Source of the DNA: AC-32 sp038236705
Lineage (GTDB): Bacteria; Actinomycetota; Thermoleophilia; Gaiellales; Gaiellaceae
DNA length: 22,043 nt
Assembly: GCA_038236705.1 (NCBI GenBank)
Contig: JBBRZN010000037.1
Coordinates: 1 to 22,043 of the forward strand
Direction: 5' to 3'
The translations under genes were made by a program, and so were the position numbers. Below, one piece after another: positions 1 to 7,234 of the stretch (position 1 is its first letter; the number at the start of each line of letters is the position of its first letter). The notes below the pieces were generated by a model. The model did no database searches. It saw only the letters and a list, made by a program, of their open reading frames with translations, and was not told where the DNA came from.

Positions 1-200
1 CCGACGACCTTCCGAGCCTCGCGCTGCCTCAACGCTTGCTCGCCCGGCTCCGCCCCGCAGATCTCGTGTCTGAGCTGCGCGCACGATCAGCCGGGGCCTC
101 CGTCGACGATGCGGTCGCGGTCGAGCTCGCCGCCGCAAGTGTCGGGATGACGCTGGAGGCGTGGGCCTACCGCGAGAGCGCGGGTACCAGCAGCCGCTAG
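1..200 (+). CDS. C-terminal end of an unrecognised protein, cut by the window edge
   Basis: An open frame enters from the left edge (first full codon at base 3) and ends at a TAG at 198-200, giving about 65 residues. The end is Ala/Arg/Leu-rich and probably helical, finishing with the stretch GMTLEAWAYRESAGTSSR. I do not recognise the family and assign no function. It is convergent with the kinase gene: the four bases CTAG at 197-200 serve as the stop on both strands. The reading is supported by the absence of stops over the whole 200 bases and the tidy convergent join. The start and most of the gene lie outside the window, so it cannot be said whether it belongs to the defence island. Confidence 0.5.
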   Translation, partial: DDLPSLALPQRLLARLRPADLVSELRARSAGASVDDAVAVELAAASVGMTLEAWAYRESAGTSSR

Positions 201-2365
201 CCGATGCGCCGGCGAAGGCGGCCCGGCTGCAGAAATTCCTCCCGGCCGCGCTCGATCACGTCGGGCCAGACGCGCAAGTGCTTCAGCGTCTGCCCGTTCA
301 AGAGCTCATCTCTACGGAGCTGTCGCTCGCGCGCCAGCGCGGCCTCGATCGACGCCTGCAGCTGCCCGACCCGCTCGACCGGTGCCACCCCGGCCAGCGC
401 TCGCCGTTCTTGATCTAGCACGTACGCGTTGTGCTCAGCCGTCGCCTCGAGCCGCTGTTCGATCGTCTTCGCCTCGCGACAGGACCGGCACTCGCACTCG
501 GCCTCCGGCACCTTGCCGGAAGAGAGGAGCGTCCGTGCCTCGTCGCGCTTCAGTGCGCAGAGCAGGCTCGGAAACTCGAACTGAGGCGGGATGTAGCCGG
601 GGCCGCCGTCACGCTGGAAGTCGGAGAAGCGGAGCCCGGCGAGCCGCCCGAGCCCGACCTCGATCCCGGCGATCCCGAAGGCGAGCAAGAGGTGGCGGAG
701 GTAGCTCGGCCGCGCGACGATGACGTCCGGGCCGGTCTCCTGAACGAGCAGGGCGAAGCGCATCGCCCAGTAGAGCTCATCGAGGTTGCCGGGCGGCGAG
801 AGCGGATCGAGCGCGAGCCACCATTCGTCTGGCTCACAGCGGCGCAGGCGGTTGACGAGCTCGGTCTGCGCGTCCGGCGAGCAGATCGCCTCCAGGCTCA
901 CAGCGATCTGGCCGACGATCGGCTTGCGGAACACCGCGCGCTCCGCGACGGCGCAATCAAGCAGGGTCGCGTTCGCCGCGATCCACGCGTCGTCGGCGGT
1001 ACGAATCGGGAAGGCAGGCGCAAGCAGCCGCGTGACGGCTTTCTCGTCCTGCCAAGCAAGCACGGCACGCGCGAACTCGCGGCAGCGCTCCTGCGAGCGG
1101 AACTCCTTCGCACCGTATGGCTGCAGACTCGACGCCAGCCCTGCCCCATCCGGCGCCTTTGGCGCGTACGGCAAACCGAGCAGCGTCTTCGTGCGGGGAA
1201 AGCTCATGAACGCGTACCGCATGACGAGCGGGTCGACCATGAACTCGCTACCGCAGCCGGTCGCGGCGCGCCGGGCACGCTCGACGGCCGCCGGCTCGGT
1301 TGCTCCGACGACGATCCCGGTGGGCGTGTAGTCATGCATGCAGGCGTTGAATACGGAGTTGACGTCCGCGACGCCGGTACGGATGTAGACGCGCGGCTCG
1401 CTGTCGCCGTTCGAGACGCGACGCGGCGGTATCGGGCCCTGGACAACTACCTTCGGCTTCAGCGCCTCGACGATCGGGAGCGCTGACGCTGGCCTGTCCA
1501 TCGGCTCCTTCTCGAGCAGCGTGAGGACGAGCTCCTCGAGCTCGTGCGGAATCTGCGGGTTCAGCGCCCGCGGCGGCTCGGGCGCCTCGTGCTGGATCGC
1601 GTAGATCAGCTCTGCCGCACTGCCGTGCTGTGGTCGCTTTCCCGTCAGCAGTTCGTAGAGGACGACGCCGAGGGAGTAAATGTCGCTCGAGAGCACTCGC
1701 TGGCCGCGAAGCTGCTCGGGCGCCATGTAGGCGAGCGTGCCCGGGACGCCCTGCATCGTGATGGTCGTCGAGTCGAGCAGCGCGACGAGGCCGAAGTCGA
1801 GCAGGCGAACGGTCCCGTCGACACCGACGTGGACGTTCTCCGGTTTGACGTCGCGGTGCGCGATGTTGCGCTCGTGTAAAGCGGCGAGCCCGAGCGCCAT
1901 CTGCCGGACGATCTCGCACGCGCGAGCAATCGGAAGCGGACCCTGCTCGGTGGCGAGCAGTAGGCGCAGCGGACGGCCTTCCAGCAGCTCCATCGCCACC
2001 CAGTGGACGATCCGGCCGGCCATCACGGCCTCCCCGGAATCCACGTACCGGACTAGGTGCTCGTGCTCGATCTGCAGCGCCCGCACCTCTCGGCGGAAGC
2101 GCTCGAGGTCGACGTCGGCTGCGAGTTCGGCGCGGAAGAGCTTCAGCGCGTAGCGCTTGCCGTCGCGCTCGACCTCATAGACGTCCCCGAAGCCGCCGAA
2201 CCCGAGCATCCGTATGAGTCGGAAGCCGGCGATCTCAGAGAAGGGCACCGGGGCTGTCACGTCGAGCACCATGAGGTCCGCGAGGGAGTCTGCCGACCGG
2301 CGGTCGGGCGAGCCGTCGCCGTTGAACGTGCATGCTCCATTCGCGATCGTGCCCGTCGCGGGCAC
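197..2365 (-). CDS. Hanks-type Ser/Thr protein kinase fused to a TGT-like zinc-cluster domain
   Basis: The 722-residue protein starts with a full eukaryotic-type kinase domain (about 45-305). It has a glycine loop GFGGFGDV (55-62), the ATP lysine in YALK (Lys75), HRDVKPEN (170-177, catalytic Asp172), DFG (190-192) and APE (215-217). There is no transmembrane helix or PASTA repeat, so it is probably cytosolic. The remaining 400 residues are not a known kinase sensor that I recognise. They look like an alternating alpha/beta (possibly barrel) domain, then Cys624-x-Cys626-x2-Cys629 with His645, then a charged coiled-coil tail. CxCxxC plus a later His is the zinc arrangement of tRNA-guanine transglycosylases, although the usual spacing to His is longer, so this link is tentative. 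It lies 137 bases after qatD on the same strand, suggesting membership of the Qat operon. GTG 2365 is the longest start; ATG 2272 also keeps the whole kinase. Confidence 0.85.
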   Translation of the reverse strand: MPATGTIANGACTFNGDGSPDRRSADSLADLMVLDVTAPVPFSEIAGFRLIRMLGFGGFGDVYEVERDGKRYALKLFRAELAADVDLERFRREVRALQIEHEHLVRYVDSGEAVMAGRIVHWVAMELLEGRPLRLLLATEQGPLPIARACEIVRQMALGLAALHERNIAHRDVKPENVHVGVDGTVRLLDFGLVALLDSTTITMQGVPGTLAYMAPEQLRGQRVLSSDIYSLGVVLYELLTGKRPQHGSAAELIYAIQHEAPEPPRALNPQIPHELEELVLTLLEKEPMDRPASALPIVEALKPKVVVQGPIPPRRVSNGDSEPRVYIRTGVADVNSVFNACMHDYTPTGIVVGATEPAAVERARRAATGCGSEFMVDPLVMRYAFMSFPRTKTLLGLPYAPKAPDGAGLASSLQPYGAKEFRSQERCREFARAVLAWQDEKAVTRLLAPAFPIRTADDAWIAANATLLDCAVAERAVFRKPIVGQIAVSLEAICSPDAQTELVNRLRRCEPDEWWLALDPLSPPGNLDELYWAMRFALLVQETGPDVIVARPSYLRHLLLAFGIAGIEVGLGRLAGLRFSDFQRDGGPGYIPPQFEFPSLLCALKRDEARTLLSSGKVPEAECECRSCREAKTIEQRLEATAEHNAYVLDQERRALAGVAPVERVGQLQASIEAALARERQLRRDELLNGQTLKHLRVWPDVIERGREEFLQPGRLRRRIG

Positions 2366-2502
2366 GTAACAACAGCGTAGAGAGTGGGTCGGCTAGCGCC
2401 CCGTCGCAGAGAACGAAGTAACCGCACTCGCAAAAAAGAACGTCGTTTTCGTAGTCTGGATTGGCAACAACGCCCTGCGGGATGACTCGGTATAGCCGTT
2501 AT
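2366..2502. other. Spacer between qatD and the kinase gene
   Basis: This is the only sizeable gap inside the minus-strand defence operon. It is richer in A/T than its surroundings and has a run of six A (T on the minus strand) near 2432-2437. I see no convincing -35/-10 pair for a separate kinase promoter and no strong Shine-Dalgarno site before the GTG at 2365. A weak stem followed by the T run could attenuate transcription, but the stem is too short to call a terminator. Confidence 0.4.
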
Positions 2503-2509
2503 CTAACGG
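2496..2509. repeat. 14-base near-perfect palindrome over the qatD stop codon
   Basis: CCGTTA-TC-TAACGG is a 6+6 inverted repeat with a 2-base centre that covers the qatD stop (TAG, 2503-2505 on the minus strand). The loop is too small for a normal terminator hairpin. A protein-binding site or chance are both possible. Confidence 0.35.
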
Positions 2510-3279
2510 TCCGGCCACCCGGACGTTCGAAAGAGCTCGCCGAATCGAGCAGCCGATAGAGCGGCCGCCTCGCAGCCCTCGAACGCTTTCTCGAAGTTCT
2601 GCCAAAGCTGGCGGCGCAGCCCGACCTCGTCGATTCCGTGCTGGGTCATCAGCGCTCGCTCGATCGTCTGCGTCGCTCCTGGCCGGGTCGCCGCGTCGTC
2701 GTATCGGCGACTATGCGGGAAATCGGTTTCGGTAAGCACGCGGTCCAGCGGGATGAGGCTGACCGCCTTCGGGCTCGTCGCCTCGTGGCCATTCAGCGAG
2801 AACAGGCAGCCGAGTTCGACCGCCCTTGCCGTGTCGCGTGGCGTCCCGCGCCACCAGTGCAGGATGGGTGTCTCGATCGGATGGCTCTCGAGAAGTTCGA
2901 CCACCGCTGTGGTCGTGCCGGTGCTGTGAATGGAAACCGGCCGAGGCGTTTGTTGAACCGCCTTCAGGACGCCCGTGAACACCTCAGCCTGCCGTGTAAG
3001 CGCCACCCGCGACCGCCGATCGAGCCCGACCTCCCCGACGAAGGCAGCGGAGGCCAGGGCCTCGGCGAACTCATCAAGGTCGAAGCTTGTGATGGCAGAG
3101 GCAAGAGCTGGATGGCAGCCGAGCCCCCAAAGCGTCATCTCGTCGCGCCGTCGCCGCACCTGGCGCCATTCGTCGACCGTCCGCGTGACCGCAAGAACAG
3201 CTGCCCCGAGGATGTCGAGTTCGTGCGGCGCGATGAGCACGTCGATGTGGGCGTGCGCGTCGATTGGGGGGAGCATCAC
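2503..3279 (-). CDS. qatD: QatD, TatD-like metal-dependent DNase/hydrolase
   Basis: This 258-residue protein is a TatD-family amidohydrolase-fold enzyme. The metal ligands are visible in order: DAHAHID (His9, His11), GEVGLD (Glu83), SIHSTG (His118), ILHWW (His141) and TETDFPHS (Asp186). TatD enzymes are metal-dependent nucleases; in QatABCD phage defence (Gao et al. 2020 family set) the TatD protein is the fourth component and the presumed nuclease effector. The start codon sits in the end of qatC. GTG at 3279 overlaps its stop by four bases, and an ATG at 3276 directly follows in frame and is equally plausible. This tight coupling and the order qatA-B-C-D make the assignment firm, although the substrate is unknown. 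Confidence 0.92.
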   Translation of the reverse strand: MMLPPIDAHAHIDVLIAPHELDILGAAVLAVTRTVDEWRQVRRRRDEMTLWGLGCHPALASAITSFDLDEFAEALASAAFVGEVGLDRRSRVALTRQAEVFTGVLKAVQQTPRPVSIHSTGTTTAVVELLESHPIETPILHWWRGTPRDTARAVELGCLFSLNGHEATSPKAVSLIPLDRVLTETDFPHSRRYDDAATRPGATQTIERALMTQHGIDEVGLRRQLWQNFEKAFEGCEAAALSAARFGELFRTSGWPDR

Positions 3280-4571
3280 GGGATCTCGACGAGTGCGAGC
3301 TCTCCGGCACCACGGTTCGCGAGCGCGAGCATCTCGTCGGGATCCACCCGATCAGGAAGTGATGCTGCGATTACGTCCGCGATCCCGTACGATCGCTTCG
3401 CGCGGTACTCGAGGGCCGCGACGTCCTCACGCCGGTGCGGCGTCAGCCACTCCCTTCGCTTCCGAGGTGTCCCGCGCAGCGTCTCCTCGATGTAGGTAGT
3501 CCGGTCGTCGACGCCAGAGGCCGCGAACGCCGCTCGGCGGACGAGGCAGCCGAAGCAGACGCCGCAATGAGTGATCGGGCTAAAGCCGGCGTAGTTCGCG
3601 CCGCTCCGCGCGCAAGAGTGAGTCTGGGCCAAAAGAGCCGCGACCTCGTCGTCACCGTACTCGTCCGCGACAGCACGGAAAATCTCGCCCTTCGTCATCT
3701 GTTCGAACGGGTTGCGGATCCGCGTCGTGATGCCAACGGCGCCGGTGATCGACTGCAACTCGTCGAACAGGAGCGGGTGCGTCGTCCGGGTCGAGAGCGC
3801 GCCGCGGCGCTCCGGCGTCAACGGCAGGTTAAGCGACGCGAAGCCATTCTCAGGAACCCACAGCTCGGCGTCACGGACCGAGGCGGCAGCGAGACCAAGC
3901 CCGATGAAGAGAAGCGACCGGCTCCGGCTCGTCGATTCGTTCGGGAACGCGACGCCGGAGCCGAGCTGGTTAGCTTTGCGCCCGACGCGCACGGCGGCTC
4001 GCTTCAGGTCGATGCCGAGCAGACCGCAGGCGGTCGTCACCACGCGCTGCTGCACGCCAGCGACGATCGTCCAATCCCAGTGCGATACGAGATACGGCGG
4101 CGCGCCCTCGCGTACCGACATCATGAGTCCGCAGAGCGAGTCCGCGCCGCCGGAGAACAATGAGACACGCGCACACGCTTCTAGGCCCCGGTGCACATCC
4201 CGACGTCGTGCCGATCGCGTGGCGACGAACGAAACGTCCCAGCTGTCGCCGGTAAGAAACGCGAGCGCCTCCGCGACCTGGCCTGCGACCGGCGCCCAGC
4301 GGTCCGCGTCGAAGACAGGCACGACAAGCTCCAGCTCTCGCGCCCAGCCGCGCGTGGGGCGCGGCGTGGTTCTGTCCACCAGGTAGGTAAGCACGGCGAG
4401 TCGAAGCAGCTCGATGTTGGGCTCAGGAACGGATCCGAGCTCTTCCGCGCGCGGCGAGAGCGTCGTGTGGAAGGACGATGGACTGCCGACGGAGCGCCAG
4501 AGGAAGTCGTTCGTCGAGAGTCGGGAAAGGCGGGCCTTCGCGACCGACAGGCGGAGCTCGTGCTGGCTCAT
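3276..4571 (-). CDS. qatC: QatC, QueC-like PP-loop ATPase
   Basis: This 431-residue protein is related to QueC, the enzyme that makes 7-cyano-7-deazaguanine (preQ0). It has the PP-loop ATP-pyrophosphatase motif LFSGGADSL (about 138-146) and a zinc-type cysteine set, Cys320 with CGVCFGC (Cys336, 339, 342). It is about twice the length of housekeeping QueC because of about 130 extra N-terminal residues, as is usual for QatC. No queD, queE or queF genes are nearby, so a free-standing preQ0 pathway is unlikely and a defence role is preferred. A related QueC-like protein in type IV CBASS has been reported to attach a deazaguanine to a protein N-terminus; whether QatC here does so to QatB is inference. 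ATG overlaps the qatB stop (ATGA). Confidence 0.93.
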   Translation of the reverse strand: MSQHELRLSVAKARLSRLSTNDFLWRSVGSPSSFHTTLSPRAEELGSVPEPNIELLRLAVLTYLVDRTTPRPTRGWARELELVVPVFDADRWAPVAGQVAEALAFLTGDSWDVSFVATRSARRRDVHRGLEACARVSLFSGGADSLCGLMMSVREGAPPYLVSHWDWTIVAGVQQRVVTTACGLLGIDLKRAAVRVGRKANQLGSGVAFPNESTSRSRSLLFIGLGLAAASVRDAELWVPENGFASLNLPLTPERRGALSTRTTHPLLFDELQSITGAVGITTRIRNPFEQMTKGEIFRAVADEYGDDEVAALLAQTHSCARSGANYAGFSPITHCGVCFGCLVRRAAFAASGVDDRTTYIEETLRGTPRKRREWLTPHRREDVAALEYRAKRSYGIADVIAASLPDRVDPDEMLALANRGAGELALVEIP

Positions 4572-5410
4572 TGGTTCGGTCGCTCCACCATCACGCGCCG
4601 CGTGAACTCGAGGATGTCGAAAATCGCGGCCTCGAGCGCGGCCGCCTCGACCGAGTCTCCGTCGAGCCGCAAGCTCGCGACCCTCGCCTCGATCAGATCG
4701 TGCAGCTGTTGCTCGGGGGTGATCGTCGCCGCGCCGTCGCGCGTCCCGTCGCGCATCTCACTGCCGAGCTCGGTCAACATCACCTCGAAGACGTACTCGG
4801 TCGCGAACAGCGCGACCGTCTCGGCAGGCGTCGGCGCCGTGTCGGCTTCGAGCAGCGCGATAATCATCGACGCGGCGGCACGAGACATTTCGCCGTCGGC
4901 GATCGTCGCCGCGGGCCCGGCGAGGACCTGCAGGATGCGTTGGGCTTGACGCCGCGGGGAGAGCGTCGCCAGGACAGCGAGGTCGAGCCCGAGACGTCGA
5001 AGTGCGGCGGCGTCACCAGCGCGAAGCGCGTAGCCGGCAGCTGCGACGTTGCCACCGATGCGGGCGGCGGAACGGCGCGAGCGAGAAGTTCCGCCTCCGT
5101 GGGCGCGTCCGCGCCGGGCTCCAGCTCCGCGCCCATCGCCAGCCCCGGGGACCCCACCGCCGCCACCGCGGCTGCGAATCCGGATCGGTCTGACGCTCGT
5201 GCCGACGAGTGGAATGGGAACCCCTGGTTGGGCGGCGTCGTCGCCGTCGGCAAGCACCTCGCCGTCCGCCTCGTCCCACCCGAGGGCTCCGGCAGCGGGC
5301 GCGGCGACGTCGTCGAGGCTGCCCTCGCCTCCGGTCAGCAGGTCGTGCAGCTCGCGCCGCGCTGGGTTCCAGCCGCCGCCGCTCCCGCCGTAGGCGCCAG
5401 ATGTCCCCAT
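4568..5410 (-). CDS. qatB: QatB, Qat defence protein of unknown biochemical role
   Basis: This 280-residue protein lies between the KAP NTPase and the QueC-like gene, the qatB position. ATG at 5410 shares its A with the TAA of qatA (TAATG). The frame stays open upstream to 5494, but that extension would run inside qatA and is Arg-rich, so the shorter start is chosen. The N-terminus, MGTSGAYGGSGGGW, is Gly/Ser-rich like the short MGTS-type start I recall for QatB proteins. Removal of Met would expose glycine, a possible site for N-terminal modification. Residues 65-110 are Gly/Arg/Pro-rich and look disordered; the rest (115-280) is mainly helical. No catalytic motif is seen. The call rests mostly on gene order. 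Confidence 0.85.
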   Translation of the reverse strand: MGTSGAYGGSGGGWNPARRELHDLLTGGEGSLDDVAAPAAGALGWDEADGEVLADGDDAAQPGVPIPLVGTSVRPIRIRSRGGGGGVPGAGDGRGAGARRGRAHGGGTSRSRRSAARIGGNVAAAGYALRAGDAAALRRLGLDLAVLATLSPRRQAQRILQVLAGPAATIADGEMSRAAASMIIALLEADTAPTPAETVALFATEYVFEVMLTELGSEMRDGTRDGAATITPEQQLHDLIEARVASLRLDGDSVEAAALEAAIFDILEFTRRVMVERPNQ

Positions 5411-7215
5411 TACGCGGTTGTCCCTTCGGCGTCGCCGATGACCTCCTGCGCCGCTCGGCCTGCACGCTCCGGAAGCCTGTCCGACGCCAGCCACTCGCGC
5501 AGAAGCTCGACTATCGCAGGCTGGGGAGCCTTCAGATCGGGCACGAGCCGTACCGGAAGAGCCGCCTGGACGACAGACACGTCGAGGTCGCGGAGCAGGT
5601 TCGCCGCCTCCGCGGCAACCTCTCCGGACGCCTGCGCGAGGACGCCGATGCTCTCGCCGTAGTCGTTCTGGCGCTGCGGCTCCTGCCGTAGCCGACGCAC
5701 CAGGTCGCGGACGAGCTCGATCCGATCGTCGAGCGGCTTATCCGCCGCCGACCTCTGCGCCTTCCTCCGGACCGCTGCGCCAGAGCTGGAAAGGTCGTCC
5801 GCGAGCTCGCGGAGGTCCGCCCGCAGTGCAACCGCGCCAGCCGCGACATGGTGGAGAGACGCCGCGAGGCGCAGGTATGGCTCGAGGTCGACGTCGCTCA
5901 GGGCGGGCGTGAGCTGGGCCCACTCGCGCAGCTTCGCTGAGCCCTCTGCGCTGTCGCTGCGAGTTGACGCGCCGACCTTGCCAGACTTCTCCTGGGCCTC
6001 CAGGTCGCGGAGACGCTTCTGCAGCTCGCCCTCGGCAAGCCAGCCGACGACGCGCGCGAACTCGTCTGGGTAGAGCTGCTCGAGAACCATGAGCTTTGCG
6101 AGCGCCGCCGGCTCGAGCGTAATTCCCCTGCTTCGCGCGATCGTGGCGCGGATCCAATAGGCGTTGAGAAACCGCTTCAGTCGGCGGGGGTTGCCGCCGA
6201 GCTCGCGGTAGAGGACCGGCGCGAGCATCGCCGCAAGCTGGAAGTCGGGCTGTGCCTCATCCGGCGTCGAGCCGCGTGGGAGCTTGTCGAGGATCCGCGG
6301 CTCCCCCGCTCTCCTCTGCGTGTCGCAGTGCGCGACGACGGCGCCGTACGCTTCCTCGTCCGAGACGTGCGTCTCGAGCAGCGTGAGCGCGAGATACGCC
6401 TCGGTGTCGCCGAGCCCGAGTGTCGGCACCGGCACGGGGATCTGCACGATCTTCTCGAGGTACTCCGCAGCCATTTCATGGGCGCGCGGCGACGGCTGGT
6501 ACCTCTCGGCGATCGCGTGCGTGACCAACCGGTCGTCGTATGCGAGGACGAAGGCCATCTTCGGCACCGACAGGAACAGCTTGATCGCCTCGAGCGTCGC
6601 GATCACAGACGGCGGAAGGCACCGGTCGAGGTCGTCGACGACAACGACGACCCGCTTGATGTCCGGCAGCTTCTCGAGCAGCTCCTTGAACTCCTCGCGG
6701 AATCCCTGCAGCGTCGGGTCGCTCGGGTCGTCGCCGCTGCCGAAGATCTCGGTGATCTCGGAGATCTTCGGGATGCTCAGCGAGAGCGCAGAGTTCGCCA
6801 CGAGTGTGATCGCCTTCGACCAGCGGACGCGCCTCGCGAGTTTCGCGAACTGTTCCTTCACGTCGTCGCGTAGCGTCTTGTCCCCCGCAGCGCGTGCTTG
6901 GAGCGCCAGAAGCACCTCCGCGATCAGCGTTGCCTTCGGGTCGGTCGCCGGGTCGTACTCCCACGGGCGCGTGTCGACGACGACTACACCCTCCTGCGCG
7001 CGCAGGGCCGTCTCGATCAGCTTGAGGACCGTTGACTTCCCAGAGCCCCACCACCCGATCACGCCGACTGTGACGGGATCGAGCTTCTCGCGCGCCAGCG
7101 CCTCCAGCGCTGGCGCGCCGATGTCGGCGAAGCCGAGGAGGTCCCGCGCGGCCGGGTTGTCCGACCAAAGCGGGGTCGGCGTATGTGCACCTCCGCCCTC
7201 GGCGACGTCGTTCAT
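5410..7215 (-). CDS. qatA: QatA, KAP-family P-loop NTPase
   Basis: This 601-residue KAP-type NTPase has Walker A GWWGSGKST (54-62) and Walker B VVVVVDDLDRC (189-199). The GNPRRLKRFLN stretch after the NTPase core is typical of the family. No clear membrane-spanning helix is inserted between the Walker motifs, unlike many KAP proteins, so it is probably cytosolic. The C-terminal 200 residues are helical and repeat-like. KAP NTPases power several phage-defence systems; here the protein is the first gene of qatABCD. ATG at 7215 has a good ribosome site, GGAGGT, six bases upstream. It begins 19 bases after the GHKL ATPase stop, which suggests co-transcription with the two upstream genes. Confidence 0.93.
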   Translation of the reverse strand: MNDVAEGGGAHTPTPLWSDNPAARDLLGFADIGAPALEALAREKLDPVTVGVIGWWGSGKSTVLKLIETALRAQEGVVVVDTRPWEYDPATDPKATLIAEVLLALQARAAGDKTLRDDVKEQFAKLARRVRWSKAITLVANSALSLSIPKISEITEIFGSGDDPSDPTLQGFREEFKELLEKLPDIKRVVVVVDDLDRCLPPSVIATLEAIKLFLSVPKMAFVLAYDDRLVTHAIAERYQPSPRAHEMAAEYLEKIVQIPVPVPTLGLGDTEAYLALTLLETHVSDEEAYGAVVAHCDTQRRAGEPRILDKLPRGSTPDEAQPDFQLAAMLAPVLYRELGGNPRRLKRFLNAYWIRATIARSRGITLEPAALAKLMVLEQLYPDEFARVVGWLAEGELQKRLRDLEAQEKSGKVGASTRSDSAEGSAKLREWAQLTPALSDVDLEPYLRLAASLHHVAAGAVALRADLRELADDLSSSGAAVRRKAQRSAADKPLDDRIELVRDLVRRLRQEPQRQNDYGESIGVLAQASGEVAAEAANLLRDLDVSVVQAALPVRLVPDLKAPQPAIVELLREWLASDRLPERAGRAAQEVIGDAEGTTA

Positions 7216-7221
7216 TGATGC

Positions 7222-7227
7222 ACCTCC
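7222..7227 (-). promoter_or_regulatory. Shine-Dalgarno site of qatA
   Basis: ACCTCC on the plus strand reads GGAGGT on the coding strand, six bases before the ATG at 7215. It fixes the qatA start and shows independent ribosome loading for the Qat part of the operon. Confidence 0.75.
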
Positions 7228-7234
7228 AACCTTC

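Noticed and set aside
197..2365. Kinase as a PknB-type PASTA receptor
   Set aside because: No membrane helix or PASTA repeats after the kinase domain.
3276..4571. QueC-like gene as a housekeeping queuosine enzyme
   Set aside because: Extra N-terminal region, no queD/E/F neighbours, and placement between qatB and qatD favour defence.
5411..5494. Longer N-terminus for QatB
   Set aside because: Lies within qatA and is Arg-rich; the TAATG join and MGTS-type start favour 5410.
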